DNA of 24,027 nt, taken from NCBI GenBank assembly GCA_036525535.1, contig DATDAH010000366.1:1-24027 (forward strand). Reading direction: 5' to 3'. The notes under the pieces are model-generated. The model was given only the letters and a program-made list of their open reading frames with translations, did not search any database and was not told the origin of the DNA. The DNA is from DATDAH01 sp036525535. Its GTDB lineage: Bacteria; Actinomycetota; Acidimicrobiia; Acidimicrobiales; DATDAH01. Position numbers and translations under genes: made by a program. Of the stretch, positions 1-7,333 are shown one piece after another. Within the stretch, counting starts at the first letter, position 1. Each line of letters begins with the position of its first letter.

Positions 1-768
1 GACGGTGGCGTGCTGGTGGTGGGGGCATCGGCGAGCGGCGTCCAGATCGCCAACGAGCTCCAACGCTCCGGGCGTCCGGTCACCGTGGCCGTGGGCGAAC
101 ACGTCCGGGGGCCACGCCGGTACCGGGGCCGGGACATCCACTGGTGGATGGAGGCAGCGGGCGTGCTCGACGAACGCTACGACGAAGTGGACGACATCGT
201 CCGGGCCCGCCGGGTCCCGTCGATGCAGCTCGCCGGCTCACCCGAACGGGCCGACTTCGACCTCAACGCGCTCACGGCCATCGGCGTCCGGCTGGTCGGG
301 CGCCTCGCCGGCATCCGCGACGGGCAGGCCCAGTTCTCCGGGTCCCTGCGGAACAAGTGCGAGCTGGCCGACCTCAAGCTCGGTCGCCTGCTCGACACCA
401 TCGACGAGTGGGCTACGGCGAACGGCCTCGACGACTCGGTCCCGCCGCCGCACCGCTTCGCGCCGACGATCGTGGCCGAGCCGACGCGGCTCGGCCTCGA
501 TCTCCGCCGCGGCGAGATCGGGACGATCATCTGGGCGACCGGGTACCGCCCCGACTACTCCTGGCTCGATGTCGATGTCCTGGACGGCAAGGGCCTGGTC
601 CGCCACGACGGTGGGGTGGTCGACTCGCCGGGGATGTACCTCATCGGCGCGCCGTTCCTCCGTCGGCGCAAGTCGAGTTTCATCGACGGGGCGCGCGCCG
701 ACGCGGAGGACCTCGTCGTCGAGCTGGCGGCCTACCTCGACGGTCAGACGGCACTCGGCGCGGGCTGA
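1..768 (+). CDS. FAD/NAD(P)-dependent oxidoreductase (flavin monooxygenase-like), 5' truncated
   Basis: The reading frame is open from base 1, so the true start and the N-terminal FAD-binding fold lie upstream; about 255 residues are visible. They begin with a hydrophobic strand and a GASASG turn (VLVVGASASG), the NAD(P)-binding Rossmann fold that forms the second half of flavin-containing monooxygenases and CzcO-like flavoproteins. Near residue 177 is IIWATGYRPDYSWL, matching the ATGY motif of the FMO/BVMO group, followed by the usual closing part GMYLIGAPFLRRRKSSF. The family moves electrons from NAD(P)H to FAD and often oxygenates small substrates; the substrate here is unknown. The 3' end overlaps the convergent P450 gene by 25 bp. 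The family call is firm; whether it is a monooxygenase or a plain oxidoreductase is open. Confidence 0.85.
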   Translation, partial: DGGVLVVGASASGVQIANELQRSGRPVTVAVGEHVRGPRRYRGRDIHWWMEAAGVLDERYDEVDDIVRARRVPSMQLAGSPERADFDLNALTAIGVRLVGRLAGIRDGQAQFSGSLRNKCELADLKLGRLLDTIDEWATANGLDDSVPPPHRFAPTIVAEPTRLGLDLRRGEIGTIIWATGYRPDYSWLDVDVLDGKGLVRHDGGVVDSPGMYLIGAPFLRRRKSSFIDGARADAEDLVVELAAYLDGQTALGAG

Positions 769-1991
769 TCGCCGAGGGTCACGGGAAGGGCGTCCAGCCC
801 GCGGAGCACGAGTCCGTCCCCGTGGGCCCACTCGAGCTCCTCCCGCGGCACGGCCAGGCGAAGGTCCGGGAACCGTCGGAGCAACGTGGCCAGGGCGACC
901 CTGGCCTCGAGCCGGGCCAGGGGAGCGCCGAGGCAGAAGTGGATGCCGTGGCCGAACGCGAGGTGCGCTCGGGCCGGTCGGTCGATGTCGAGGACCTCCG
1001 GGTCCGGGTGGGCCGCGGGATCGTGGTTGGCGGCGGCGAGGCAGACCAGGACCTGTTGGCCGCCGGGGATCTCGGTGTCGTCCAGCGTGAGGGGCGCGGT
1101 CGTCCTCCGGAACGTGGCGTGGGGGACGGGGGCCGAGTAGCGCAGGAGCTCTTCCACGGCGGCCGGCATCCGATCGAGGTCGGCCCGCAGCGCTGCGAGC
1201 TGGTCGGGGTGGTCGAGCAGGGCGACGACGGCGTTCCCGATGTTGGCCGTCGTGGTGTCGTGGCCGGCGACGATCAGTTGGAAGAGGCTCGACAGCAGCT
1301 CCTGGTCGTTCAGCCGGTCGTCGTCGCCGGCCGAGACGAGGACGCTCACCAGGTCGTCCCCGGGGGACCGGCGCTTGGCCGCCACGAGGTCGCGCAGACA
1401 GGCGACGATGCTGTCCGACGCCCGCACGGCCTCCGGCGGCGGATCGTCTCCCCAGGGTCGCATGAGGACCCCGAAGGCGTCGTGGAGCGGGGTGCGATCG
1501 CGCTCGGGCACGCCGAGCAGCTCACAGATGACCCGGAAGGGCAGGGGATGGGCGAACCCCTCGACCAGGTCGACGATCTTGTCCGGGCCTTGCGCCGCCA
1601 GTTGATCGAGGAGGTCGTCGGTCAGGACCTGGATCCGGGGCTCGAGCGCGGCGACGCGCGAGGGCAGGAACGCCTTGGCGACGAGACGGCGCAGCCGGGT
1701 GTGATCCGGCGGGTCGACGTTCAGCATGTGGCGGGAGAAGGCTGGGCCGGGCAGTCCCTCGGCGACGACATCGGGGTCGTCGGCCAGGGCGGCGAGCATG
1801 TCCTTGGAGATCCGAGGGTCGTTGAGGGCCTGCCGAGCCGCCTCGTGGCCCAGGATCACCCAGGCGTCGTGACCGTCGGACAGACGTACCGGCTGGACGG
1901 GGCACTGGGCCCGCACGGCGGCGAAGTACGGGAACGGATCGTCCCGAACCGTCGGTGCCCAACCGCCCCAGGGCGTCGGGTCCTCAGTCAT
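744..1991 (-). CDS. Cytochrome P450, soluble bacterial type
   Basis: A 415-aa protein, the usual length for soluble bacterial P450s. Hallmarks are in order: I-helix oxygen-activation motif AGHDTT (residues 242-247), K-helix ExxR (E281-R284), and the heme-ligand loop FGHGIHFCLG with cysteine 353. NVDPPDHTRLRRLV (near 91-104) is the typical C-helix region. There is no signal peptide or membrane anchor, so it is cytoplasmic and needs separate ferredoxin and reductase partners, neither of which is adjacent. The ATG start overlaps the last 8 bases of the SnoaL-like gene upstream, so the two are probably translationally coupled. Its 3' end runs 25 bp into the convergent flavoprotein gene. CYP family and substrate cannot be assigned by eye; the neighbours suggest lipid, steroid or xenobiotic oxidation. 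Confidence 0.95.
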   Translation of the reverse strand: MTEDPTPWGGWAPTVRDDPFPYFAAVRAQCPVQPVRLSDGHDAWVILGHEAARQALNDPRISKDMLAALADDPDVVAEGLPGPAFSRHMLNVDPPDHTRLRRLVAKAFLPSRVAALEPRIQVLTDDLLDQLAAQGPDKIVDLVEGFAHPLPFRVICELLGVPERDRTPLHDAFGVLMRPWGDDPPPEAVRASDSIVACLRDLVAAKRRSPGDDLVSVLVSAGDDDRLNDQELLSSLFQLIVAGHDTTTANIGNAVVALLDHPDQLAALRADLDRMPAAVEELLRYSAPVPHATFRRTTAPLTLDDTEIPGGQQVLVCLAAANHDPAAHPDPEVLDIDRPARAHLAFGHGIHFCLGAPLARLEARVALATLLRRFPDLRLAVPREELEWAHGDGLVLRGLDALPVTLGDQPAPSAV

Positions 1992-2415
1992 CGGGCCGCT
2001 CGGGGAGGTAGCCCGAGCAGAGGAGCGAGAGCCCGCTCACCCGGTTGTCGTCGTCGAGGTCCGCGTAGGACTCCTGCTCGACCACGAACCAGCCGGGACC
2101 GAGGCGCACGGCCTGCAGGCGCACTCGCCACCGCAGGCAGAGGCGCGTCCCGATCACTCCGGCCGAGGTGTCGACGATCTCGTAGCCCTCGGTGTTGCCG
2201 AACCAGCGGGCGAAGGCCGCCCCGACCTTGGTGACGCCGTCGAACTCGCGGAGCTCCCCGGGGAGGAGGGCGCGCAGGTGGACCTCGTCGCTGAACGCCG
2301 ACGCGACGCGCTCGAAGTCCTGGGCGGCGAGACCCTCGAAGAAGGTCTGGGCGACGGCGGCCATCGGACCGTCGAGCGGTGCCGCGGGAACAGGCTCGCC
2401 GGCAAACGTCGTCAC
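1984..2415 (-). CDS. SnoaL/NTF2-like fold protein
   Basis: A 143-aa protein with the pattern of the NTF2/SnoaL cone fold: an N-terminal helix (VAQTFFEGLAAQDFERVASAFSDEVHLRALLP), a region ending in a W/F-rich helix (AAFARWFGNTEGYEIVDT), then alternating strands (LCLRWRVRLQ, WFVVEQESYADLD) to the C-terminus. This fold serves polyketide cyclases, ketosteroid isomerases and non-catalytic binding proteins; no catalytic Asp/His set can be singled out. The start is a GTG preceded by AAGGG on the coding strand, 4 nt away. It is the first gene of a two-gene unit with the P450 and overlaps that gene by 8 bp, so it may act on the same substrate. The function beyond the fold is inference. Confidence 0.78.
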   Translation of the reverse strand: MTTFAGEPVPAAPLDGPMAAVAQTFFEGLAAQDFERVASAFSDEVHLRALLPGELREFDGVTKVGAAFARWFGNTEGYEIVDTSAGVIGTRLCLRWRVRLQAVRLGPGWFVVEQESYADLDDDNRVSGLSLLCSGYLPERPDD

Positions 2416-2474
2416 CCGACCCTTGTACCACGACCTCGCGGACAGGTCATCTCCCTCGCGGCCATGATGGTGCC

Positions 2475-2777
2475 GTGCAGGAGGGGACGTACGAGGAAGG
2501 CACCGTGGTACTGGTGGTGAGCATCGCGGAGGTCGACCAGGCGACCGCGGGCCTGCTCGAAGCGGAGATCACCGCCGCGATCACGCCCCCGCCGCGCCGT
2601 CTGGTGATCGACATGGCCGCAGTCACGTTCCTCGACTCGAGCGGGATCCGTGTTCTCGTCCACACCTACCAGGCGATGACCGACGCGGGGGCGACCATGT
2701 CCCTCCGCAACGTGAGCGGCATCGTCCGCCGGGTCATCGAGGCGGTGGGCCTCGACGGGGTCATCGACATCGTCTGA
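2475..2777 (+). CDS. STAS-domain anti-sigma factor antagonist (RsbV/SpoIIAA type)
   Basis: About 100 aa, essentially a single STAS domain. The open frame extends further upstream but there it runs antisense to the SnoaL-like gene; the GTG at 2475 gives MQEGTYEEGTVVLVVSIAEV, which lines up with normal STAS N-termini. FLDSSGIRVL (residues 52-61) is the conserved loop holding the serine that the cognate HATPase kinase phosphorylates and the SpoIIE/PP2C phosphatase dephosphorylates. Unphosphorylated, such proteins bind the anti-sigma kinase and release sigma factor. It is the first of a three-gene cassette and stops 18 bp before the GAF-phosphatase-kinase gene. No strong ribosome-binding site precedes the GTG. 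The fold is certain; which kinase it partners is inferred from position. Confidence 0.9.
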   Translation: MQEGTYEEGTVVLVVSIAEVDQATAGLLEAEITAAITPPPRRLVIDMAAVTFLDSSGIRVLVHTYQAMTDAGATMSLRNVSGIVRRVIEAVGLDGVIDIV

Positions 2778-2795
2778 GCGGGTAGGGGGACGTCG

Positions 2796-4415
2796 GTGGA
2801 AGGGTCGGGACGGGACGCCGGTGTAGTGGACGCCACCGAGCGGCTCCGGCAGATCGAGGCTCTGACCGACGCCGCCCTCGCCCACCTCAACGTCGAGGAC
2901 CTGCTCGACGAGTTGCTGGACCGCCTGCGCGACACCCTCCAAGTCGACACCGCGGCGGTCCTCCTCCTGGACGCCGACGGGTCCGCGCTGATCGCCACGG
3001 CCGCCCGCGGCATCGAGGAGGAGGTCCGCCAAGGGGTCCGCATACCCGTGCGCAAAGGCTTCGCCGGGCGCATCGCCGCGGAGGCCCGACCGATCATCCT
3101 CGACCGGGTCGACGAGACCACGGTCGCCAACCCGCTGCTGATCGCCAAAGGGATCCGGGCCATGGCCGGCGTGCCCCTCATCGACTCCGGTGAGTTGGTC
3201 GGGGTGTTGCACGTCGGGTCGATCTCGGATCGAGAATTCGGCGCCGACGAGGTCGAGCTGCTCCAGATGGTCGCCGACCGGGTCACCGGAGCCACCCGGG
3301 CCCGGCTGGCCGCTACGGAACGGGACGCGGCCCTCGCCCTTCAGCGCAGTCTCATGCCGTCACGGCTTCCTGAAATCGCCGGGCTGGACCTGGCGGCCCG
3401 CTACATCCCGGGTGGGGGAAAGGGGATAGGGGGCGACTGGTACGACGTCTTCACGCTCAGCGGCGGGCGGGTCGGTTTGGTCATCGGCGACGTGTCCGGC
3501 CACGGTCTCCAGGCCGCGGTCGTCATGGGTCGTCTGCGCAGCGCCCTGCGGGCCTACGCCCTCGAGAGCCCCGACCCGGCAGACGTCCTCCGTCGCCTCG
3601 ACGCCAAGCTCCTGCACTTCGAGCCGGGGGAGATGGCCACGGTGCAGTTCGCGCTGATCGACCCCTCCTTCAACCGGATCACCGTCTCGTCGGCCGGCCA
3701 CCTCCCGCCGGTGGTGGCGGCGCCGGGTGGCGCCGGAGCAGGGTTGGCCGACATCATCGCCGACCCCCCGTTGGGCGTGCGCCCGGGGATACCCCGACGC
3801 TCCACCGATGTTCCCTTTCCTACCGGCGGGGTGCTCTGCTTCTACACCGACGGCCTGATCGAGCGCCGGGGGGAGTCGATCGACACGGGCCTCGACCGCC
3901 TTCTCCAGTCCGTCCGCCCCGCCCGTTCCGAAGAGGTCGCCGTCGAGGTCATGGCCCACCTGGTCGGCGCGACCATGGCCGAGGACGACATCGCCCTGCT
4001 CGCCGTGCACCGGCAGGTCGAAGGAGCGTCGGAACCGCTCGTCCTCCACATGCCGGCGCAACCCGATGCACTCACCCGCCTCCGGAGCGCCGCTCGGCGC
4101 TGGTTGGCCGCCAACGGGGCGGAAGGGGAGGAGGTGGACGAGATCCTGCTGGCCGTCGCCGAGGCCTCGACCAATGTTGTCGAGCACGCCTACGGGCCCG
4201 GTGGTGGTGAGCTGGCGGTCCGGTTCGAGCTGGGGGACGGTGTCGTCACGATCACGGTGCGGGACCACGGCCAGTGGCGGGAGGCGCGGGGAACGAACCG
4301 CGGGCGGGGCCTCCTCATCATGGAGCGCTGCACGGACGACGTCCGGATCCATCGGGACGCCGATGGCACGACGGTGGTCCTTCGCCACGCGATCGCCGGC
4401 GAGGGGAAGCCATGA
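2796..4415 (+). CDS. GAF-SpoIIE phosphatase-HATPase kinase fusion (RsbU/RsbW-like)
   Basis: A 539-aa cytoplasmic protein that joins three activities. Residues about 25-165 are a GAF sensory domain. Residues 180-405 are a SpoIIE/PP2C-type serine phosphatase with its metal-binding aspartates in GGDWYD (D214), GDVSGHG (D232), YTDG (D352) and EDD (D397/D398). Residues 420-532 are a GHKL anti-sigma kinase domain with N-box EASTNVVEHAY (E456, N460), DHG (490-492) and GRGL (503-506). It can in principle both phosphorylate and dephosphorylate STAS proteins, the central switch in general stress-response control. The GTG start follows GGTAGGGGGA. The next gene, another STAS protein, starts within its stop codon. 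No sigma factor lies nearby, so the final target is unknown. Confidence 0.94.
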   Translation: MEGSGRDAGVVDATERLRQIEALTDAALAHLNVEDLLDELLDRLRDTLQVDTAAVLLLDADGSALIATAARGIEEEVRQGVRIPVRKGFAGRIAAEARPIILDRVDETTVANPLLIAKGIRAMAGVPLIDSGELVGVLHVGSISDREFGADEVELLQMVADRVTGATRARLAATERDAALALQRSLMPSRLPEIAGLDLAARYIPGGGKGIGGDWYDVFTLSGGRVGLVIGDVSGHGLQAAVVMGRLRSALRAYALESPDPADVLRRLDAKLLHFEPGEMATVQFALIDPSFNRITVSSAGHLPPVVAAPGGAGAGLADIIADPPLGVRPGIPRRSTDVPFPTGGVLCFYTDGLIERRGESIDTGLDRLLQSVRPARSEEVAVEVMAHLVGATMAEDDIALLAVHRQVEGASEPLVLHMPAQPDALTRLRSAARRWLAANGAEGEEVDEILLAVAEASTNVVEHAYGPGGGELAVRFELGDGVVTITVRDHGQWREARGTNRGRGLLIMERCTDDVRIHRDADGTTVVLRHAIAGEGKP

Positions 4416-4738
4416 CCGAGGCGATCGTCACGACCACGCTGGGGCCCGATCGGACCGACATCGCGATCCGGGGAGAGATCGACTTGGCCAACTTCGCCGC
4501 CGTACAGGCGCAGATCAATCAGGAGATCGACAACCGGACCACCGCGGTGCGGATCGACCTGACCGACGTGACCTTCATCGACAGCACCGGGCTCCGGGTC
4601 CTGTTCGCGCTGGTGGCCACACTCGAGCGGCTCCAGGTCGGTCTCGAGCTCTGTGCTCCAAAGTCCTCCCCGGCCCGAAGGGTCATCGACCTCTCCGGGT
4701 TGTCGAGCCTCGTCCGCGTGGTACCCGACGGCGGCTGA
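4412..4738 (+). CDS. STAS-domain anti-sigma factor antagonist (second copy)
   Basis: A 108-aa single STAS domain. ATG at 4412 overlaps the TGA of the kinase/phosphatase gene (ATGA), implying translational coupling and near-equal synthesis; GAGGGGAAG just upstream is the ribosome-binding site. FIDSTGLRVLFALV (residues 55-68) contains the phosphorylatable serine loop DSTG. Compared with the first STAS gene it has DSTG instead of DSSG and a different N-terminus, so the two are paralogues, not a recent duplication. It is likely the direct RsbV-like substrate of the coupled kinase; the first copy could be a competing substrate or serve another kinase. The cassette ends here. Confidence 0.92.
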   Translation: MTEAIVTTTLGPDRTDIAIRGEIDLANFAAVQAQINQEIDNRTTAVRIDLTDVTFIDSTGLRVLFALVATLERLQVGLELCAPKSSPARRVIDLSGLSSLVRVVPDGG

Positions 4739-4749
4739 AGTCGGTCTGC

Positions 4750-4767
4750 GCCGCTCGGTGATGCGGC
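4750..4767. terminator. Weak hairpin between convergent genes
   Basis: GCCGC (4750-4754) and GCGGC (4763-4767) can pair over an 8-nt loop, exactly in the 30-bp gap between the convergent STAS and SRPBCC genes. There is no T-tract on either side. An outer repeat CGGCTGA/TCAGCCG made from the two stop-codon regions (4732-4738, 4769-4775) could extend the structure. It may be a bidirectional transcription end, but such short GC stems are common at this base composition. Confidence 0.25.
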
Positions 4768-4768
4768 C

Positions 4769-5206
4769 TCAGCCGGCGGTGTCGGCCACGGTCGTCTCGG
4801 CGACCTTCTTGAAGCCCTCGTTCTCCGTGGTGATGGCCTTGAGCAGGCTGCGGCCCAGCAGTCGGCTGACGATGCCGGCGGTGGCGCCGGTGATCTCCAG
4901 GCCCAGGCGGTTCACGCACCCGCCCGGTTCCGCCTCGAGTTCGTGCGAGCCCTCCATGTGGGCCCCGAGGGCCTTGGTCGACCAGGCGAACAGACGGCCC
5001 GGCTCGAGTCGGGTGACGGTCCAGACGCGGGCCCCTTGACCGGGCTGCTTGATGCGGGCCTGGCTGCCCACGGCCAGCGGCCCGTCGTCGAGGCGCTCGA
5101 CGCTGGTCATCGTCGGCGTGACGTCGGGCCAAGCCTCGACGTCCACGGTCAGGGCCCACACCACCTCGACGGGGGCCCCGATGTGCATCACGTTCTCGAG
5201 TTTCAT
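4769..5206 (-). CDS. SRPBCC (START/polyketide cyclase-like) family protein
   Basis: A 145-aa protein with the Bet v1-like SRPBCC layout: an opening strand and helix (LENVMHIGAPVEVVWALTVD), a W/P turn (AWPDVTPTMTSVERLD), a run of strands (GSQARIKQPGQG, RVWTVTRLEPGRLFAWSTKA) and a long C-terminal helix (LGRSLLKAITTENEGFKKVAE). Members bind hydrophobic ligands in a deep pocket; some are cyclases or aromatases, many have no known reaction. The frame is open far upstream but only as antisense of the TetR gene; ATG 5206 is chosen because a TACACT -10 ends 7 nt before it, which fits leaderless transcription. It is divergent from the TetR gene with a shared palindrome, so that regulator probably controls it. 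Ligand unknown. Confidence 0.85.
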   Translation of the reverse strand: MKLENVMHIGAPVEVVWALTVDVEAWPDVTPTMTSVERLDDGPLAVGSQARIKQPGQGARVWTVTRLEPGRLFAWSTKALGAHMEGSHELEAEPGGCVNRLGLEITGATAGIVSRLLGRSLLKAITTENEGFKKVAETTVADTAG

Positions 5207-5213
5207 GGGCCCG

Positions 5214-5219
5214 AGTGTA
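5214..5219 (-). promoter_or_regulatory. Putative leaderless -10 element for the SRPBCC gene
   Basis: On the minus strand TACACT (TANNNT) is followed by 7 nt and then the ATG at 5206, so the transcript would start at or next to the start codon. Its first bases lie inside the TGTACCA arm of the shared palindrome, so a bound regulator would block it. No convincing -35 box is visible. Confidence 0.5.
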
Positions 5220-5231
5220 CCAAATGGTACA
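5216..5231. promoter_or_regulatory. TetR-type operator palindrome in the divergent promoter
   Basis: TGTACCA-AA-TGGTACA is a perfect inverted repeat of 7-bp arms with a 2-bp centre, in the 35-bp gap between the divergent SRPBCC and TetR genes. It overlaps both proposed -10 elements symmetrically. Size and position fit autoregulation by the adjacent TetR protein and co-repression of the SRPBCC gene. The repeat is read directly; the binding partner is inferred. Confidence 0.7.
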
Positions 5232-5233
5232 GT
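5228..5233 (+). promoter_or_regulatory. Putative leaderless -10 element for the TetR gene
   Basis: TACAGT (TANNNT) is followed by 8 nt and then ATG 5242, the preferred start of the regulator. Its first four bases are the end of the operator arm TGGTACA. The upstream in-frame GTG at 5215 would lie inside the operator and upstream of this promoter, which argues for ATG 5242. Confidence 0.5.
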
Positions 5234-5241
5234 TGCTGTCC

Positions 5242-5793
5242 ATGGGGAATGCCCGCCACGACCTGCTCGAACGGGTGATGGACGACGTCGCTCGCCACGG
5301 GATGGGCGGGCGCAGCCTCCGGGAGATGGCCGAGGCCGTGGGCTCCAGCCACCGAATGCTGCTCTACCACTTCGGGTCACGCGAAGGTCTGGTTGCCGCC
5401 GTGGTCGGGCAGGTCGAGGCCCAGCAGCGGGGCGCCCTTGCCGAAGCGGCCCGGACGGCGCCGCCGGGGGCCCAACCCGAGGACGTGGTCCTGGCCCTCT
5501 GGCACCAGGTCGCCTCCGAGGAACTGCGCCCGTTCGTGCGCCTCTTCTTCGAGGCGCTCGCCTCCATGGGCCTGGAGGGCGGGGACGGAGACCTGACCTC
5601 GGCCTGGCTGGACGAGAGCGAGGCGGTCGGGCGGCTCCTGGGGGCCCCCGCGGACAGCGTCGACCTGCGCCTCGGTGTCGCCGTCGTGCGCGGCCTCCTC
5701 GTCGACGTCGTCGCCACCGGCGACACCGGGCCGGCCACCGAGGCCCTCGTCCGCTACCTCGACCTGTGGCGGGCCGGCCGGGTGACGACGTAG
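5242..5793 (+). CDS. TetR/AcrR family transcriptional regulator
   Basis: A 183-aa protein with the TetR layout. Residues about 5-50 form the N-terminal three-helix DNA-binding domain: LLERVMDDVARHG, then the HTH SLREMAEAVGSSHRMLLYHF and GSREGLVAAVVGQ. The remainder is an all-helical ligand-binding and dimer domain that includes ELRPFVRLFFEALASMG and a closing helix ATEALVRYLDLWRAG. ATG 5242 is preferred to the GTG at 5215, which lies inside the operator. It is divergent from the SRPBCC gene and 32 bp upstream of the deazaflavin nitroreductase. It probably represses its own gene and the SRPBCC gene through the 5216-5231 palindrome; the inducer may be a ligand of one of these enzymes. The family is certain, the regulon inferred. 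Confidence 0.9.
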   Translation: MGNARHDLLERVMDDVARHGMGGRSLREMAEAVGSSHRMLLYHFGSREGLVAAVVGQVEAQQRGALAEAARTAPPGAQPEDVVLALWHQVASEELRPFVRLFFEALASMGLEGGDGDLTSAWLDESEAVGRLLGAPADSVDLRLGVAVVRGLLVDVVATGDTGPATEALVRYLDLWRAGRVTT

Positions 5794-5825
5794 GGCCGAC
5801 ACCGCCGCCGGGATAGACACGGAGC

Positions 5826-6260
5826 ATGGCGATCGCGGGAACCTACGAACCCAGCCCGTGGACCCCGGTGGCGGACCAGGTCCGTCGCTATGAGGAGTCC
5901 GGCGGCACCGAGGGAACGCTGCTCGAGGGCGAGCCCTGCGTGATCCTCTGGACCCGCGGCCGGCACAGCGGTGCGGTGCGCAAGACCCCTCTGATGCGGG
6001 TGACCGACGGCGAGCGCTACGCGGTGGTGGCCTCGATGGGAGGTGCCCCGCAGCATCCGGTCTGGTTCCACAACGTGGTCGCCGACCCCGAGGTCAGCCT
6101 GCAGGACGGCGCCGACCTCAGGGACTACACCGCCCATGTCGCCAGCGCCGAGGAGAAGGCCGAGTGGTGGCCCCGGGCCACCGCGACCTGGCCCGCCTAC
6201 GACGACTACCAGGCGTCGACCGACCGCGACATCCCGGTCATCGTCCTCGAGCCGCACTGA
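5826..6260 (+). CDS. Deazaflavin (F420)-dependent nitroreductase family protein
   Basis: A 144-aa protein matching the DDN/DUF385 split-barrel family. Typical features: VILWTRGRHSGAVRKTPLMRV (the TxGRxSG..R.TPL signature that binds the deazaflavin), YAVVASMGGAPQHPVWFHNVVADPEV (the MGG...P.W..N....P segment), and the closing AEWWPRATATWPAYDDYQ...R.IPVIVLEP. Members use reduced F420 to reduce quinones, enones or nitro compounds, and some Actinobacteria use them in redox defence. It lies 32 bp after the TetR gene and may be co-transcribed; a TAGACA hexamer 6 nt before the ATG could also be a weak leaderless promoter, though the last T of the consensus is missing. It converges on the alcohol dehydrogenase gene with a 15-bp gap. 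Family is strong; substrate unknown. Confidence 0.92.
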   Translation: MAIAGTYEPSPWTPVADQVRRYEESGGTEGTLLEGEPCVILWTRGRHSGAVRKTPLMRVTDGERYAVVASMGGAPQHPVWFHNVVADPEVSLQDGADLRDYTAHVASAEEKAEWWPRATATWPAYDDYQASTDRDIPVIVLEPH

Positions 6261-6275
6261 CCGGCCGGCGAGGAT

Positions 6276-7319
6276 TCAGGCTCGGGTCAAGACGACCTTC
6301 AGCGCCCCGGTGTCGGCGGCGTTGCCGAAGACCTCGTAGGCCTCCTCGAACTGGTCGAGGGTGAAGTGGTGGGTGACGAAGCGGCCGGCGTCCACCTGCT
6401 TGCCCTGTGCCAAGCGAAGCAGCGTCGGGGTGGAGTAGGTGTCCACGAGCCCCGTGGTGATCGTGACGTTGCGGATCCACAGCTCTTCGAGGTGCAGCGT
6501 GGCCGGGGTGCCATGCACTCCGATGTTGGCGATGTGGCCCCCGGGCCGAGCCAGCCGGGTGGCCAGCTCGAAGGTGTCGGGCACGCCGACGGCCTCGATG
6601 GCGACGTCAGCTCCCAGCCCGCCGGTCAGCTCGCGCACGACGGCGAGAGGATCCTCCCGACCGTTGTTGACGACGATGTCCGCTCCGAACTGCTTGGCGG
6701 CGTCCAGCCGACTGTCAGCCAGGTCGATGGCTACGACGTGCGCCGGGCTGAACAGGCGGGCGCCCATCATGGTGGAAAGGCCGATGGGGCCGGCTCCGAC
6801 CACGGCGACGACGTCACCGGGCTGCACCGCCCCGTTGAGCACGCCGACCTCGTAGCCGGTTGGGAGGATGTCAGCAAGCATGAGGATGTCCTCGTCGCTG
6901 ACCCCGTCCGGTACCGCATGCGTCGAGGTGTCCGCGAACGGGACTCGGACGTACTCGGCCTGCGTGCCGTCGATCTTGTGGCCGAGGATCCAGCCCCCGC
7001 CGCCGAGGCACTGGCTGTAGCTGCCTTCGCGGCAGTAGCGGCATGCCCCGCAGGCAGTGATGCAGGACACGAGCACATGGTCGCCGACGGCGACGTTCTT
7101 CACCCCGGTGCCGACGGACTCGACCGTGCCGACGGCCTCGTGGCCCAGGATGCGACCGTCGGTGACGGCGGGGACGTCGCCCTTCAGGATGTGGAGGTCC
7201 GTCCCGCAGATCGTTACAGCATCGACCCGCACGATGGCGTCGGTGTCCTCGATGATCTCCGGCTTGGGTACGTCCTCCCAAGCCTTCAGACCGGGGCCGT
7301 GGTACACGACTGCACGCAT
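6276..7319 (-). CDS. Zinc-dependent alcohol dehydrogenase (MDR superfamily)
   Basis: A 347-aa medium-chain dehydrogenase. Catalytic-zinc residues are C38 (TICGTDLH) and H60-E61 (GHEAVGTV). The structural zinc site is C90, C93, C96, C104 (C-x2-C-x2-C-x7-C). The cofactor Rossmann fold begins near VVAVVGAGPIGLSTM (about residue 165). The MRAVVYHGPG...AWEDVP start and ICGTDLHILKGDVP resemble COG1063-type NAD(P)-dependent dehydrogenases. ATG 7319 is chosen over one 24 bp upstream because AGAGGAGAG precedes it at normal spacing. The gene follows the phospholipase C-like gene on the same strand after a 105-bp gap, so it could have its own promoter. Substrate (simple alcohol, formaldehyde adduct or other) cannot be told. 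Confidence 0.93.
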   Translation of the reverse strand: MRAVVYHGPGLKAWEDVPKPEIIEDTDAIVRVDAVTICGTDLHILKGDVPAVTDGRILGHEAVGTVESVGTGVKNVAVGDHVLVSCITACGACRYCREGSYSQCLGGGGWILGHKIDGTQAEYVRVPFADTSTHAVPDGVSDEDILMLADILPTGYEVGVLNGAVQPGDVVAVVGAGPIGLSTMMGARLFSPAHVVAIDLADSRLDAAKQFGADIVVNNGREDPLAVVRELTGGLGADVAIEAVGVPDTFELATRLARPGGHIANIGVHGTPATLHLEELWIRNVTITTGLVDTYSTPTLLRLAQGKQVDAGRFVTHHFTLDQFEEAYEVFGNAADTGALKVVLTRA

Positions 7320-7324
7320 GATGG

Positions 7325-7333
7325 CTCTCCTCT
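7325..7333 (-). promoter_or_regulatory. Ribosome-binding site that fixes the dehydrogenase start
   Basis: The minus strand reads AGAGGAGAG, ending 5 nt before ATG 7319, a strong Shine-Dalgarno sequence. It supports this start over the ATG at 7343, which would place the site inside the coding region. Confidence 0.7.

Noticed and set aside
144..2234. Long plus-strand open frame opposite the P450 and SnoaL-like genes
   Set aside because: Very rich in Arg, Gly, Pro and Asp with no domain; it is the antisense shadow of genes with clear family motifs, as GC-rich DNA lacks stop codons in several frames.
6261..6275. Possible terminator between the convergent nitroreductase and dehydrogenase genes
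   Set aside because: Only a short self-complementary CCGGCCGG and no T-tract; such runs are expected by chance at this GC content.
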